DNA of 49,734 nucleotides from Kordiimonadales bacterium (GTDB taxonomy: Bacteria > Pseudomonadota > Alphaproteobacteria > Sphingomonadales > Kordiimonadaceae). The notes under the pieces were generated by a model, which saw nothing but the letters and a program-made list of their open reading frames with translations, searched no databases and was not told where the DNA came from. Position numbers and translations under genes: made by a program. This document shows positions 23,895 through 33,196 of this stretch, in pieces. Numbering within the stretch: position 1 is the stretch's first letter; every line of letters begins with the position of its first letter. The DNA lies in assembly GCA_002401685.1 (NCBI GenBank), contig NVTU01000011.1, positions 1 through 49,734 on the forward strand. The letters are read 5' to 3'.

Positions 23895-26208
23895 CGTCCA
23901 TCACTGCCATCAGTACGGCTTCTGGTGTTGCGGGTGCATCAAGTTCAGGCGAAATCTTGTAGCCGCCGACACTGGCCACAGCATCAATAAGCGCGGTGAA
24001 GACAGCATTTGCCAGCATAAACGGCGGCTCACCCACCGCTTTCGAACGGTGAATGGTAGCCTCCAAGTTCCTGCCTTTTTCCCACAGCGTGATGTTCATC
24101 TCGTCTGGCCTGTCGGAGCAGGCTGGGATTTTGTAAGTAGAAGGCGCATGGGTTTTCAAGCTGCCATCCGCACCGAACACCAGCTCTTCAGTTGTCAGCC
24201 AGCCCATACCTTGAATGAAGGCGCCTTCGATTTGGCCGATATCAATCGCAGGATTCAGTGACCGCCCCGTTTCGTGAAGAATATCCGTTCGCAACACTTT
24301 ATTTTCGCCGGTCAGCGTATCAATTACCACTTCTGATACCGCAGCACCGTAACAGAAATAAAGGAATGGTCGGCCTTTGTGGCTCGCCCGATCATAGTGA
24401 ATTTTCGGAGTTTTATAAAAGCCGGTGGAGGATAGCGATACCCGCCCCAGATACGCTTCCATAATGAGGGCATCAAAGGCCATCGCGCGGTTCTCAATGA
24501 ACACCTGATTGGCCTTAAATATCACCCGGTCCTTGCCGCAACCGTATTTTTCTGCTGCGAACTCAACAAGCCGTGCCTTGATGGTACGTGCCGCATCGAG
24601 CGCTGCCATGCCGTTCAGATCAGTGCCGGACGACGCGGCTGTTGCAGACGTATTAGGTACTTTTTCAGTGGTGGTCGCGGTGATTTTTACACGCTCTACA
24701 TCAATTTGAAATTCTTCGGCGACGATTTGCGAAACCTTGGTGAACAGGCCCTGGCCCATCTCTGTCCCGCCGTGGTTCAGATGCACACTGCCGTCGGAAT
24801 ATATATGAATAAGCGCACCGGCCTGATTAAGGTGCTTGGTGGTAAAGCTGATGCCAAACTTGACCGGCGTAATGCTGATGCCTTTTTTCAAAACGGGACT
24901 AGTCGCATTATAAGCGCGAATGGCTTTGCGGCGCACCCGGTAATCACTTGTTTCGGCAACCGTTTCCATGATCTCTTCTGCAACGCTGTCCTCTACAGTC
25001 ATCCCGAACGGCGTGATGTTTCGCTCGGTATCACCGTAAAGATTGGCCATGCGCACATCGAGTGGATCAAGCCTCAGCTCCAGAGCAATATGCTCAATCA
25101 CCCGCTCAATACCGATCATGCCTTGTGGCCCCCCAAAACCGCGAAACGCAGTGTTCGACACTGTGTGGGTTTTATAGCGGTGCGACAAGATATCGACATC
25201 TGACAGATAGTAACAATTGTCCACATGGAACATCGCTCGGTCATTGATGGCAGGCGACAGATCGGTCGAGCGGCCACAGCGCGATGCCAGCTCGATCTTG
25301 ATGCCTTCAATTCTGCCTTCAGCGCCGAAGCCTACGTCGTAGCTATATTTAAAATCGTGGCGTTTGCCGGTCATGATCATGTCATCGTCGCGGTCAAGCC
25401 GCAGCTTTGCTGGCCGGCCAGTTTTCACCGCAACGAGCGAGCTGATCGCCGCAAACATCGCCGGATGCGTTTCCTTGCCGCCAAAGCCACCGCCCATACG
25501 CCGCACTTCAACGGTTACCGCATTTGATGGCCTGCCGAGCACATGCGCCACAAGATGCTGCACTTCGCTGGGGTGCTGGGTGGACGAATATACATGCACA
25601 TCGCCGTCTTCTTTTGGCGTAGCAAATGCGATCTGGCCTTCCAGGTAGAAATGGTCCTGCCCGCCAATGCGGAAACTGCCTGAAAGCCGATTTGGTGCCG
25701 ACGCGAGCTTCGCAGCGGCGTCTCCCTGCCCCATCTTTTGGCTATCTTCAATTACCGAACCCGCAGCTTCAGAGGCGTCAATTGTAATCAATGCTGGGTG
25801 CTCATCATACAAGACGACAGCCAGTTTTGCAGCGGCCCGCGCTTCTTCCAAACTACACGCGGCCACGGCAAAAATTGGCTGACCAATATATTCCACCAGC
25901 GTTTCCGCAAACAGCGGATCATCACCCGCAAACGGGCTCACATCATTATGGCCGGGAATATCAGAAGCCGTCAGCACACAGGCAACGCCTTGCGCAGCGT
26001 GTACCGCGCCAAGATCAAGCGACGTGATCGTGGCATGGGCCTTTTCGCTCATCGCTACATAAATATGCAGCATATTTTTAGGCTCAGCCATATCATCGAT
26101 GTAAACGGCGCTGCCCGCTACATGCTTGTGCGCACTATCATGCTTTAGATCCCGGTGTACGGCGCCGCTGATACTGGACGTCGCGCCCGCTGTCTGATCT
26201 TTAGGCAT
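23872..26208 (-). CDS. xdhB: Xanthine dehydrogenase, molybdopterin-binding subunit
   Basis: The ATG at 26208 is preferred over an upstream TTG because AAGGAGG lies 6 nt before it. The 778-residue subunit holds the molybdenum cofactor and oxidises hypoxanthine and xanthine to urate. Cofactor motifs in order are MGGGFGGKETHP, AFRGFGGPQGM, GGTEMGQGLFTKVSQIVAEE and KAVGEPPFMLANAV, where the Glu of VGEPP is the catalytic base. The start overlaps the xdhA stop by 8 bp and the end overlaps xdhC, so A-B-C form a tightly coupled operon. The split A/B arrangement is like the two-subunit form of Rhodobacter capsulatus. Confidence 0.94.
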   Translation of the reverse strand: MPKDQTAGATSSISGAVHRDLKHDSAHKHVAGSAVYIDDMAEPKNMLHIYVAMSEKAHATITSLDLGAVHAAQGVACVLTASDIPGHNDVSPFAGDDPLFAETLVEYIGQPIFAVAACSLEEARAAAKLAVVLYDEHPALITIDASEAAGSVIEDSQKMGQGDAAAKLASAPNRLSGSFRIGGQDHFYLEGQIAFATPKEDGDVHVYSSTQHPSEVQHLVAHVLGRPSNAVTVEVRRMGGGFGGKETHPAMFAAISSLVAVKTGRPAKLRLDRDDDMIMTGKRHDFKYSYDVGFGAEGRIEGIKIELASRCGRSTDLSPAINDRAMFHVDNCYYLSDVDILSHRYKTHTVSNTAFRGFGGPQGMIGIERVIEHIALELRLDPLDVRMANLYGDTERNITPFGMTVEDSVAEEIMETVAETSDYRVRRKAIRAYNATSPVLKKGISITPVKFGISFTTKHLNQAGALIHIYSDGSVHLNHGGTEMGQGLFTKVSQIVAEEFQIDVERVKITATTTEKVPNTSATAASSGTDLNGMAALDAARTIKARLVEFAAEKYGCGKDRVIFKANQVFIENRAMAFDALIMEAYLGRVSLSSTGFYKTPKIHYDRASHKGRPFLYFCYGAAVSEVVIDTLTGENKVLRTDILHETGRSLNPAIDIGQIEGAFIQGMGWLTTEELVFGADGSLKTHAPSTYKIPACSDRPDEMNITLWEKGRNLEATIHRSKAVGEPPFMLANAVFTALIDAVASVGGYKISPELDAPATPEAVLMAVMDVAERAGA

Positions 26209-27712
26209 GCGCCGCCTCCTTTTCGCCAACCACTCGGGTCGCCGTATCGCCAGTACTTTCTAAGTACATTTTCATCAACAGATTTGCCGCACTAATGCTT
26301 CTGTATTTTGCAGAAGCCCGCATATCATCAAGCGGTGTGAAATCATCCTTCATCACGGCCATCGCATTCTGAATGGTTGCTTTGTCCCAACTGTTGCCAA
26401 CAAGCGCTGCTTCAGCGTTTGCTGCGCGTTTGGGCGTTGCCGCCATGCCGCCGAAAGCAAGCTTTGCCGCTGTCACTTTTCCTGCCTCAACAGTGACACC
26501 AAAGCCTGCACACACGGCAGAGATATCCTGATCAAATCGCTTGGACAATTTATAGGCTGCAAACGTCAAATGCTGGTGCGGCTTTGGCACGATGATCCTG
26601 CTGACAAATTCGCCGGGTGCCAGGTCTTGCTGACCGTACGCGATGAAATAGTCTTCGAGCAAAATGGTCCGTTCGTCCCCACCTTTTCGCAGCACAAGCT
26701 TTGCGCCTGCCGCGATTAATAGTGGCGGGCCATCGCCAATTGGTGAACCGTTGGCAATATTGCCGCCAAGCGTGCCGCTGTTACGGATTTGCACTGAGCC
26801 AAGCCGCCGTACAATCTCGCCCATGTCGGGGTAATATTTTCCAAGCAATCCCATCGCATCGGTGTAGCTAACACTAGCACCAATTTCGATCGCATCCTTC
26901 GTCTCGGTAATTTCCAACAGCTCAGCAACATCGCCAACATAAATCACCGTCGACAGCTCCTTGTGCATTTTGGTAACCCACAAACCGACATCGGTACCGC
27001 CTGCAAGGAAAGTGGCGATCGGGTTTTCTTCAGCAAGCGCCGCAAGCGCATCCACCGAGACAGGAGCAAAATAACGTTTCTCGCCGCCTGTGAGGATGCT
27101 TTTTCCTGTGATGGCAAGCGTATCCGTTCTGGCTATTGCTTTCAGCGCAGATACTTTTTTACCCATCTCAGGCAGTTCCGACGCACCCAGTTCAAACATC
27201 AGGTTCGCGGCTTCAATGATAGGACCGTACCCCGTACAGCGGCAAAGGTTACCAGCAAGCGCATCTTCAATCTCGCTTTTGCTCGGCACTTTGCCTTTTA
27301 GATACAGGGCGTACAGTGACATAACAAAACCCGGCGTGCAAAAGCCGCACTGGGAACCGTGTGTTTCAACGAGCGCCGCCTGAACCGGATGCAGGCTGCC
27401 GCCGCGCGCCTTAAGGCTTTCAACTGTGAGCAGCTCTTTACCGTCGAGCGTTGGCAGGAAAATGATGCAAGCATTCACAGCCCGGTATTCAACCCTGTCG
27501 CCCTTAAGCGTGCCAACAACGACGGTGCAGGCACCGCAATCCCCTTCAGCGCAGCCTTCTTTACTACCCGTGCGCTCTAAATCGTAGCGCAGGTAATTAA
27601 GCAATGTGGTGGTGGGGTCACCGCCCCGCACCGTATGCACTTTGTCATCAAGAATGAAGCGGATTTCATCCGATGTTTTAGGGAGGTGTGATTGTAAAGT
27701 GGCTGGCGTCAT
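26201..27712 (-). CDS. xdhA: Xanthine dehydrogenase, FAD and iron-sulfur subunit
   Basis: The 503-residue protein carries two [2Fe-2S] domains followed by an FAD domain. The plant-type cluster has Cys54, Cys59, Cys62 and Cys82; the second cluster uses Cys122, Cys125, Cys157 and Cys159 (QCGFC and LCRC). The FAD part has FLAGGTDVGLWVTK and GGNIANGSPIGDGPP. It passes electrons from XdhB to NAD+. Translation of xdhB begins within its stop region. It is 74 bp downstream of uraH, probably the same transcript. Confidence 0.94.
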   Translation of the reverse strand: MTPATLQSHLPKTSDEIRFILDDKVHTVRGGDPTTTLLNYLRYDLERTGSKEGCAEGDCGACTVVVGTLKGDRVEYRAVNACIIFLPTLDGKELLTVESLKARGGSLHPVQAALVETHGSQCGFCTPGFVMSLYALYLKGKVPSKSEIEDALAGNLCRCTGYGPIIEAANLMFELGASELPEMGKKVSALKAIARTDTLAITGKSILTGGEKRYFAPVSVDALAALAEENPIATFLAGGTDVGLWVTKMHKELSTVIYVGDVAELLEITETKDAIEIGASVSYTDAMGLLGKYYPDMGEIVRRLGSVQIRNSGTLGGNIANGSPIGDGPPLLIAAGAKLVLRKGGDERTILLEDYFIAYGQQDLAPGEFVSRIIVPKPHQHLTFAAYKLSKRFDQDISAVCAGFGVTVEAGKVTAAKLAFGGMAATPKRAANAEAALVGNSWDKATIQNAMAVMKDDFTPLDDMRASAKYRSISAANLLMKMYLESTGDTATRVVGEKEAAHA

Positions 27713-27786
27713 TTGCCCGGCATCCTGATCTTCAATTGGTGTTCGTTTTAAGTAAGGGCCCGCAAATGCTGCAGCACATTCAAGCC

Positions 27787-28143
27787 TTAACTACCGCGGT
27801 AGGTACTATATCCGTACGGTGAGATTAACAGCGGCACATGATAATGCGCTTCTTTGTCTGCAATGCCAAATTGAATAGGCACGACATCCAGAAATGGCGG
27901 TTCTGCCAGCTCCGTACCGCAGGCCCTGAAATAATCGGCTACCGCGAACTCAAGCACATAGGTGCCGACTTTAAAATCATCGCCTTGCAGCAAAGGGCCA
28001 TCTACTCGCCCGTCCGCGTTCGTGTTCAGTGTTTTGAGCTGCACCCGCTCACCGTCTGCGCCGAGTTTGAAAAGCACTATCTGTACGCCCTCCGCCGGGC
28101 AACCGCGCGCTGTATCCAATATGTGGGTCGTCAATCCGGCCAT
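27787..28143 (-). CDS. uraH: 5-Hydroxyisourate hydrolase (transthyretin-like)
   Basis: The ATG at 28143 is chosen because AGAGGGA lies 7 nt upstream; the frame opens further at 28188. The 118-residue product has the transthyretin-related signatures: GLTTHILDTARGCPAEGV at the start and the closing YGYSTYRGS, whose YRGS tetrapeptide distinguishes the hydrolase from transthyretin. It converts 5-hydroxyisourate from PuuD into OHCU, the substrate of UraD. It leads the minus-strand operon uraH-xdhA-xdhB-xdhC and is divergent from the gntR gene. Confidence 0.94.
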   Translation of the reverse strand: MAGLTTHILDTARGCPAEGVQIVLFKLGADGERVQLKTLNTNADGRVDGPLLQGDDFKVGTYVLEFAVADYFRACGTELAEPPFLDVVPIQFGIADKEAHYHVPLLISPYGYSTYRGS

Positions 28144-28180
28144 CGTCAATCCCTCTATACAGTAAGCCTGCTTGATGCAG

Positions 28181-28278
28181 GTATGCAAGTATGCAAGTAA
28201 TCTAGCGTAAAGATTGGCGGATCATTGACTATTTGTAAAGAAAATCATGAACATTATGGTATTTATATTGTTGACAAT
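28181..28278. promoter_or_regulatory. Candidate control sites between uraH and gntR
   Basis: Two elements are visible. GTATGCAA occurs twice in direct tandem at 28181-28196. ATTGT-TG-ACAAT (28267-28278) is an inverted repeat with 5-bp arms, and TTGACA within it is a plausible -35 element of the plus-strand gene, so binding there could block transcription. GntR/FadR-type proteins bind short GT-AC type repeats like this one. Function is inferred. Confidence 0.35.
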
Positions 28279-28356
28279 CCTGCGAAATCGACGAAACTTA
28301 CAATAAGAAAAAACGACCTAAGCCCATTGCGAGCTCTAATTAAAGAAATACAAATC

Positions 28357-29049
28357 ATGCCTGTACCTGTAACTCTTACTGCGGAAACTGTTTGCGCGCG
28401 CATTCGCGATAGCGTGCTCGAGCAACGGCTCGCTCCTGGCACCAAGCTTACGGAAGAAACGCTTTGTGAAGTTTTCGGCGTGAGCCGCGGCATGATCCGA
28501 CAGGCTTTTCTGCTACTGTCCAAAGATAATATTATCAGCCTTGAAAAGAACAAAGGCGCTGTGGTTGCTTCGCCGACTACCGAAGAAGCACGTCAAGTTT
28601 TTGAGGCCCGCGCTTTTGTCGAAGCGGCTCTTCTTAAACAGGTTTTTGAGCGCGCCGAGAAAAGCGACATTGCAGCCTTGAAAAAGCACGTCGAGCGCGA
28701 GAAAGCCGCCCTGGCTGCTGCGGATATTACTTTATGGATCAGACTTACCGGCCAGTTTCATATCGAACTCGCCAAAATTGCCCAGAACCAACCCATGCTC
28801 ACTTTCTTGGAACAGCTTATCTTTCAGACATCGTTAGTGATTGCCCGTTACGGTCAGCGCGGCAGTAACAATAATTGCAAAGGCAGCGAGCACACAGACA
28901 TCGTGGCAGCGCTCGAGAAAGCAGACTTGGGCACTGCAAGTGCAATACTACTGGAACACCTAGCGTCAATTGAAGCGCAGATAAACTTCAGCCACGAAAA
29001 TACGGCACCGGACCTTCACACGATCCTGAACGGCAGCGGCGCAAGATAA
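28357..29049 (+). CDS. GntR family regulator, FadR/FCD subfamily, probable purine-catabolism regulator
   Basis: The most likely start is the ATG at 28357 (230 residues), since similarity begins with VTLTAETVCARIRDSVLEQRLAPGTKLTEETL; the frame extends to 28225. A winged helix-turn-helix covers residues 5-75 (LCEVFGVSRGMIRQAFLLLSKDNIISLEKNKG), followed by an FCD ligand domain with the usual early metal/ligand Arg region (FEARAFVEAALL) and FHIELAKIAQN carrying the conserved His. The gene heads puuE-uraD-alc and is divergent from uraH-xdhABC, so it may control both. The effector is not evident from sequence; allantoin, xanthine and urate are candidates. Confidence 0.85.
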   Translation: MPVPVTLTAETVCARIRDSVLEQRLAPGTKLTEETLCEVFGVSRGMIRQAFLLLSKDNIISLEKNKGAVVASPTTEEARQVFEARAFVEAALLKQVFERAEKSDIAALKKHVEREKAALAAADITLWIRLTGQFHIELAKIAQNQPMLTFLEQLIFQTSLVIARYGQRGSNNNCKGSEHTDIVAALEKADLGTASAILLEHLASIEAQINFSHENTAPDLHTILNGSGAR

Positions 29050-29063
29050 CCTTGGAAGCCAAG

Positions 29064-29990
29064 ATGACACAGACTGAGCAACATTATCCGCGCGACATGA
29101 TCGGCTACGGCGCAAATCCGCCGCACGCCAACTGGCCAAACAAGGCCCGCATTGCCGTGCAAGTAGTGATGAACTACGAAGAAGGCGGCGAAAACTGTGT
29201 GCTGCACGGCGACACTGGCGCAGAAACATTCCTGTCTGAGATCATCGGGGCGGCCCCTGTTGCAGGCCGCCACATGAGCATGGAAAGCATCTATGAATAC
29301 GGCAGCAGAGCCGGTGTTTGGCGCTTGCTGAAACTGTTCAAAAAATACGATATTCCCGTCACTGTTTTTGCGGTGGCCATGGCCCTAGGACGCCACCCTG
29401 ATGTAGCCAAAGCCATCATCGCAGACGGCCATGAAATATGCAGCCACGGCCTACGCTGGATCAATTATCAAGATATCGATATTGAGACTGAGCGCGCCCA
29501 TATGGCCGAAGCTGTGAAAATCATCACAGAGCTCACAGGCGAGCGCCCCCGCGGTTGGTACACGGGCCGCACCAGCCCCAACACCGGTAAGCTGGTCGAA
29601 GAAGACGGCGGGTTCCTTTATGATGCAGACGACTATTCTGATGACCTGCCCTTCTGGCGGCCGCATGCTGGCGGCGCGCAGTTGGTGGTACCTTATACGC
29701 TCGACTGCAATGACATGCGCTTTGCGTCCCCGCAGGGATTTAATGCGGGTGACCAGTTTTTCAATTACCTCAAAGATGCGTTTGACGCTCTTTACGAGGA
29801 AGGCGCCGAAAGCCCCAAAATGATGTCGATTGGCCTTCACTGTCGCTTGATCGGCAGGCCTGGGCGGATCAAAGCGCTCGAGCGCTTCTTCGACTATGCC
29901 AAATCACACGAAGCGGTATGGTTCACCCGCCGCGTCGACATCGCGCGCCACTGGGCCAAAGAACACCCGTACAGCGAGGCAGGAAAATGA
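29064..29990 (+). CDS. puuE: Allantoinase PuuE (polysaccharide-deacetylase fold)
   Basis: The ATG at 29064 begins 14 bp after the GntR stop. The 308-residue protein is of the NodB-like allantoinase type, unrelated to the amidohydrolase-fold AllB. It starts with YPRDMIGYGANPPHANWPNKARIAVQVVMNYEEGGE, which is diagnostic, and has AIIADGHEICSHGLRW, the metal-site HE..SHG stretch, and GWYTGRTSPNT. It hydrolyses allantoin to allantoate. The next gene, uraD, begins inside its stop codon (ATGA). Confidence 0.94.
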   Translation: MTQTEQHYPRDMIGYGANPPHANWPNKARIAVQVVMNYEEGGENCVLHGDTGAETFLSEIIGAAPVAGRHMSMESIYEYGSRAGVWRLLKLFKKYDIPVTVFAVAMALGRHPDVAKAIIADGHEICSHGLRWINYQDIDIETERAHMAEAVKIITELTGERPRGWYTGRTSPNTGKLVEEDGGFLYDADDYSDDLPFWRPHAGGAQLVVPYTLDCNDMRFASPQGFNAGDQFFNYLKDAFDALYEEGAESPKMMSIGLHCRLIGRPGRIKALERFFDYAKSHEAVWFTRRVDIARHWAKEHPYSEAGK

Positions 29991-30514
29991 ACAATGCATT
30001 GTTAGACATTCAAGCCAGCAAGGTTTCCGAACTGGTGTTTCTAGAGGCATACGGCGGTATTTACGAGTTTAGCGCCTGGGCCGCAACTGGCGCGTGGGGC
30101 CACCGCAACGGTACAAACCTTGATACGGTGGACGGCCTTCACAGTGCCATGACGCTGACTGTGGCAGGGGCCGAAGAAGCCGCACAAATGAAGCTGATAT
30201 GTGCGCACCCGGATCTTGCACAGAAATTGGCTGTCGGTGAGGAACTTACAGAAGCATCCACAAATGAACAAACGAGCGCTGGCCTCCATAAATGCACACA
30301 AGCCGAGTATGAAGAATTTCAGACCCTGAACACCGGCTATAAGGGGAAGTTTGGCTTTCCCTTCATCATCGCGGTTAAAGGACTAAATCGGCAGGATATT
30401 CTCTCCGCCTTTCGCGCGCGCATTAATAATGACCGGGAAACCGAATTCGGCGCTGCCCTGAAAGAAATTGACCGGATCGCCTACTTCCGCCTTTGCGACC
30501 TAACCGAGATTTAA
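29987..30514 (+). CDS. uraD: OHCU decarboxylase
   Basis: The start overlaps the puuE stop by 3 bases (ATGA), a coupled-translation signature; the longer upstream frame is not the gene. The 175-residue protein decarboxylates OHCU to S-(+)-allantoin. Active-site motifs are ICAHPDLAQKL (the catalytic His in AHPDLA) and a TNEQTSAGL motif, followed by KFGFPFIIAVKG and RINND for substrate contact. With UraH it makes the ring-opening of urate stereospecific. Order puuE-uraD-alc puts three consecutive late steps in one unit. Confidence 0.93.
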   Translation: MNNALLDIQASKVSELVFLEAYGGIYEFSAWAATGAWGHRNGTNLDTVDGLHSAMTLTVAGAEEAAQMKLICAHPDLAQKLAVGEELTEASTNEQTSAGLHKCTQAEYEEFQTLNTGYKGKFGFPFIIAVKGLNRQDILSAFRARINNDRETEFGAALKEIDRIAYFRLCDLTEI

Positions 30515-30552
30515 GGTACATTTGTACCTAACCCTAAACTGAGCAAATAATC

Positions 30553-31548
30553 ATGAGCACTCCAGATTTCACCCGCCGCTTCATCAATTTGGCATCACCG
30601 CGCCTCGGCGCGGTAGTGACCGCCGCAACAGACGACTTTTTCGCTGATAAAGCGCGGCTGATTGATCCCGCCGATCCTGTTTTTATTGTCGGGAAATATG
30701 ACGACAACGGTAAGTGGATGGACGGCTGGGAAAGCCGACGGAAGCGTACAACAGGCCATGACCACTGTATCATCAAGCTTGGGCAGCCCGGTATCATTGA
30801 GGGCTTCAACATTGACACCAGCCATTTCACCGGCAACTTTCCGCCAGCAGCTTCCATCGATGTTTGCTCGTCCGATGCTGATGTGCCGGGCAGCGACGCC
30901 GATTGGCAGGAGTTAGTCGCACCAACGGACCTGAACGGTGACAGCCACCACTATATAGAAGCACGCAGCGAAAAGCCTTGCACCCATTTGCGGCTGAATA
31001 TTCTTCCCGACGGTGGGATCGCGCGGCTTCGTGTTTACGGCAGTTTCTATAAAAACTGGCAGCCAGCAGATTATGAGAATGAGATAGATTTAGTCGCTGC
31101 AGAAAATGGCGGCCGGCCGATTGTGGCCAACAATGAGCATTTCGGAATTCTCGCCAACATTATGGCTCCAGGTCGCGGTATCAACATGGGGGACGGCTGG
31201 GAAACCCGACGCCGCCGCGAACCCGGCAACGACTGGGCCATTGTTGCGCTCGGCCATAAAGGTAGCGTTGAAGGCGTGGTTGTGGACACAGCCCACTTCA
31301 AAGGGAACTTCCCAAGCGCTATTTCACTGCAGGCAGCGTGCGTCGAAACAGGTACTGATACAAGTTTACCCGTGCAAAGCCAGTTCTGGCAGGAAATTCT
31401 GCCGAAACAGCCGCTCACAGCTGACGCCATCCACGAGTTCCGCGAGGCGGTGGACGTCATTGGCCCTGTCACGCATGTGCGGGTGAATATTTATCCAGAT
31501 GGCGGCATCAGTCGCTTGAGGCTCTTGGGTAAATTATCAGCGGAATAG
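30553..31548 (+). CDS. alc: Allantoicase
   Basis: The 331-residue protein hydrolyses allantoate to ureidoglycolate and urea. It is built from two homologous beta-sandwich repeats, clearly visible: KWMDGWESRRKR...IDTSHFTGNFP in the first half and NMGDGWETRRRR...VDTAHFKGNFP in the second, each followed by an RVYG or RLLG strand. Length and motif spacing are normal. It lies 38 bp after uraD in the same unit and ends near a strong two-way terminator. Confidence 0.94.
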   Translation: MSTPDFTRRFINLASPRLGAVVTAATDDFFADKARLIDPADPVFIVGKYDDNGKWMDGWESRRKRTTGHDHCIIKLGQPGIIEGFNIDTSHFTGNFPPAASIDVCSSDADVPGSDADWQELVAPTDLNGDSHHYIEARSEKPCTHLRLNILPDGGIARLRVYGSFYKNWQPADYENEIDLVAAENGGRPIVANNEHFGILANIMAPGRGINMGDGWETRRRREPGNDWAIVALGHKGSVEGVVVDTAHFKGNFPSAISLQAACVETGTDTSLPVQSQFWQEILPKQPLTADAIHEFREAVDVIGPVTHVRVNIYPDGGISRLRLLGKLSAE

Positions 31549-31583
31549 AAATCTGGCTAAATTAGTAAGAATAAGCGGCAAAA

Positions 31584-31620
31584 CTATTGAAGCCACGCAG
31601 CGACGGGGTGGCTTCAATAG
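31584..31620. terminator. Strong hairpin between alc and the diguanylate cyclase gene
   Basis: CTATTGAAGCCAC (31584-31596) and GTGGCTTCAATAG (31608-31620) form a perfect 13-bp stem with an 11-nt loop, exactly in the gap between two convergent genes. T-tracts are weak, so efficiency is unclear, but placement makes a shared stop likely. Confidence 0.65.
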
Positions 31621-31637
31621 AAATCGAAATACCTCTA

Positions 31638-32663
31638 TTAATCAGCCATTATTGTCTGGTTGCGGCCCGCGTCTTTAGCGTCATAAAGTGCGGCATCAGC
31701 CCGTCCTACGAGATCAGCACCTGCTTCACCGGCTTTGTATTCTGCGAGGCCCAACGATAAAGTCACTGCACCGTAATCAATGCCCTTTTGCCGGTTGCGT
31801 ACCCGCCGTGACCCGATGGTCTCACGAATACTTTCAACGAGGCCGTATGCATCCTGCAGCTTGGTATTCGGCAAAATGAGGGCAAACTCTTCGCCGCCGT
31901 AGCGCGCGGCCAAATCACTGCCCTTCACATTATCATGCAAAGACATCGCAACCAGTTTAAGCACTTGGTCACCCACCTGGTGTCCGAAACTGTCATTGAA
32001 TTTCTTGAAGAGATCGATATCGCCCAAGGCCAAACAAAGCGGCTCACCAGATTTAGCCGCTGCCTGCATTTCTGCGCGCAGCGTTACATCGAACTTTTTA
32101 CGGTTAGCGATCCCAGTAAGCGCATCGATGTAGCTTTCCTGCTCCGCTTTTTCCAAATTATTCTGCAATGCACTAATTTTTTCAGACGATTGGTTGAGCT
32201 GGCTTTGCAACAGCTCATTGCTTTTTTGAATGCGCCTTGTTTCCAGCATCATGTTCTGGACAAACTGTTCAATTCCGCCAAGACTTTGGTCATCGGAAAA
32301 AGTCTCAAGGTTGGTCGCAATTGAGGCACTAAAACCTTTGATTTTGTCTGACGCGCCGCCAAGGGCCATCAGCATCTCTTTAACTTGGTTTTGGATCTCG
32401 CCACCGGTTTCCTGAACAAGGGCTTTCTCGTCCATATGGCCAATGAAGGTCTCGTATAGATCGGCGTTTTTCATCCCGTCAAACGAGCCATCGCCGTCAA
32501 TCATCTGGTCGAGTGTCTTTTTCAAATCAGGAAAACGTTCGCTGACATAGCTGTACCAAACTTCAAAGTTTGGCGGCGCTGCCGGCACATCATGTGTTTT
32601 CATTAATTCGAAAGCCTGGCTCGCATACGAACCAGCTTTTTCAATTCCGTCACCAAAGCTCAT
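31638..32663 (-). CDS. Diguanylate cyclase (GGDEF), I-site not canonical
   Basis: The 341-residue soluble protein has an N-terminal helical region with coiled coil (about 140-175) and a C-terminal GGDEF domain starting SYIDALTGIANRKKFD at 177. The active site is RYGGEEF (GGEEF at 256-260), intact for making cyclic di-GMP from two GTP. The product-inhibition I-site, normally RxxD six residues before, reads KGSD (247-250), so feedback inhibition may be lost. No membrane segments and no known sensor domain were seen; the N-terminal module may bind a partner. Confidence 0.88.
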   Translation of the reverse strand: MSFGDGIEKAGSYASQAFELMKTHDVPAAPPNFEVWYSYVSERFPDLKKTLDQMIDGDGSFDGMKNADLYETFIGHMDEKALVQETGGEIQNQVKEMLMALGGASDKIKGFSASIATNLETFSDDQSLGGIEQFVQNMMLETRRIQKSNELLQSQLNQSSEKISALQNNLEKAEQESYIDALTGIANRKKFDVTLRAEMQAAAKSGEPLCLALGDIDLFKKFNDSFGHQVGDQVLKLVAMSLHDNVKGSDLAARYGGEEFALILPNTKLQDAYGLVESIRETIGSRRVRNRQKGIDYGAVTLSLGLAEYKAGEAGADLVGRADAALYDAKDAGRNQTIMAD

Positions 32664-32938
32664 TTGAAGCCAAGCCCTTAATCATTTACGCGTTTCCATC
32701 GCGCTGCCACCCCACAAGCACCGCGTCCCCTTAACATGCAAACCCCTACAGCTTGCGAACATTCCCGCTGTACGGGTATAAAGCCGAACAGTGGGAAAAT
32801 TATGCGCTATCTATAGTAATAACGCCCAATATCCATAGCATAAACTCATAAAATTAGGATAGTTTTTCTTTATATTTGAGATGCAAATCTAAACCCGCTA
32901 AGAAGACGGTACGAACAACCCGTTACGGAGCAGGCCCC

Positions 32939-33196
32939 ATGCCGCAACCAAAGACCCCGCCAGAAAGCGCCGCCACAATCGTCGCATTTGAGAAAATTTC
33001 CATCAGCATGACCGAACTTGAGATCAAGTTTGTTTACCAACAGGAAACCATCGAAAGCCTGAATGAGCAAGTTACCAAACAGTGGAAAGTGATTGACCAA
33101 CTGACGCGAAAACTGGGCATGCTGCATGACCAAATGAGCAATATGGTGTATGACGGTGAGAAGACATCAGACGACCCGCCACCACCACATTATTGA
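32939..33196 (+). CDS. slyX: SlyX family protein
   Basis: The ATG at 32939 has GGAG upstream; the frame opens at 32876 without support. The 85-residue protein is a short coiled coil (ELEIKFVYQQETIESLNEQVTKQWKVIDQLTRKL) followed by a Pro-rich tail that ends in PPPHY, both hallmarks of the SlyX family. Function is unknown. In Enterobacteria the gene is next to slyD, which is absent here. Confidence 0.85.
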   Translation: MPQPKTPPESAATIVAFEKISISMTELEIKFVYQQETIESLNEQVTKQWKVIDQLTRKLGMLHDQMSNMVYDGEKTSDDPPPPHY

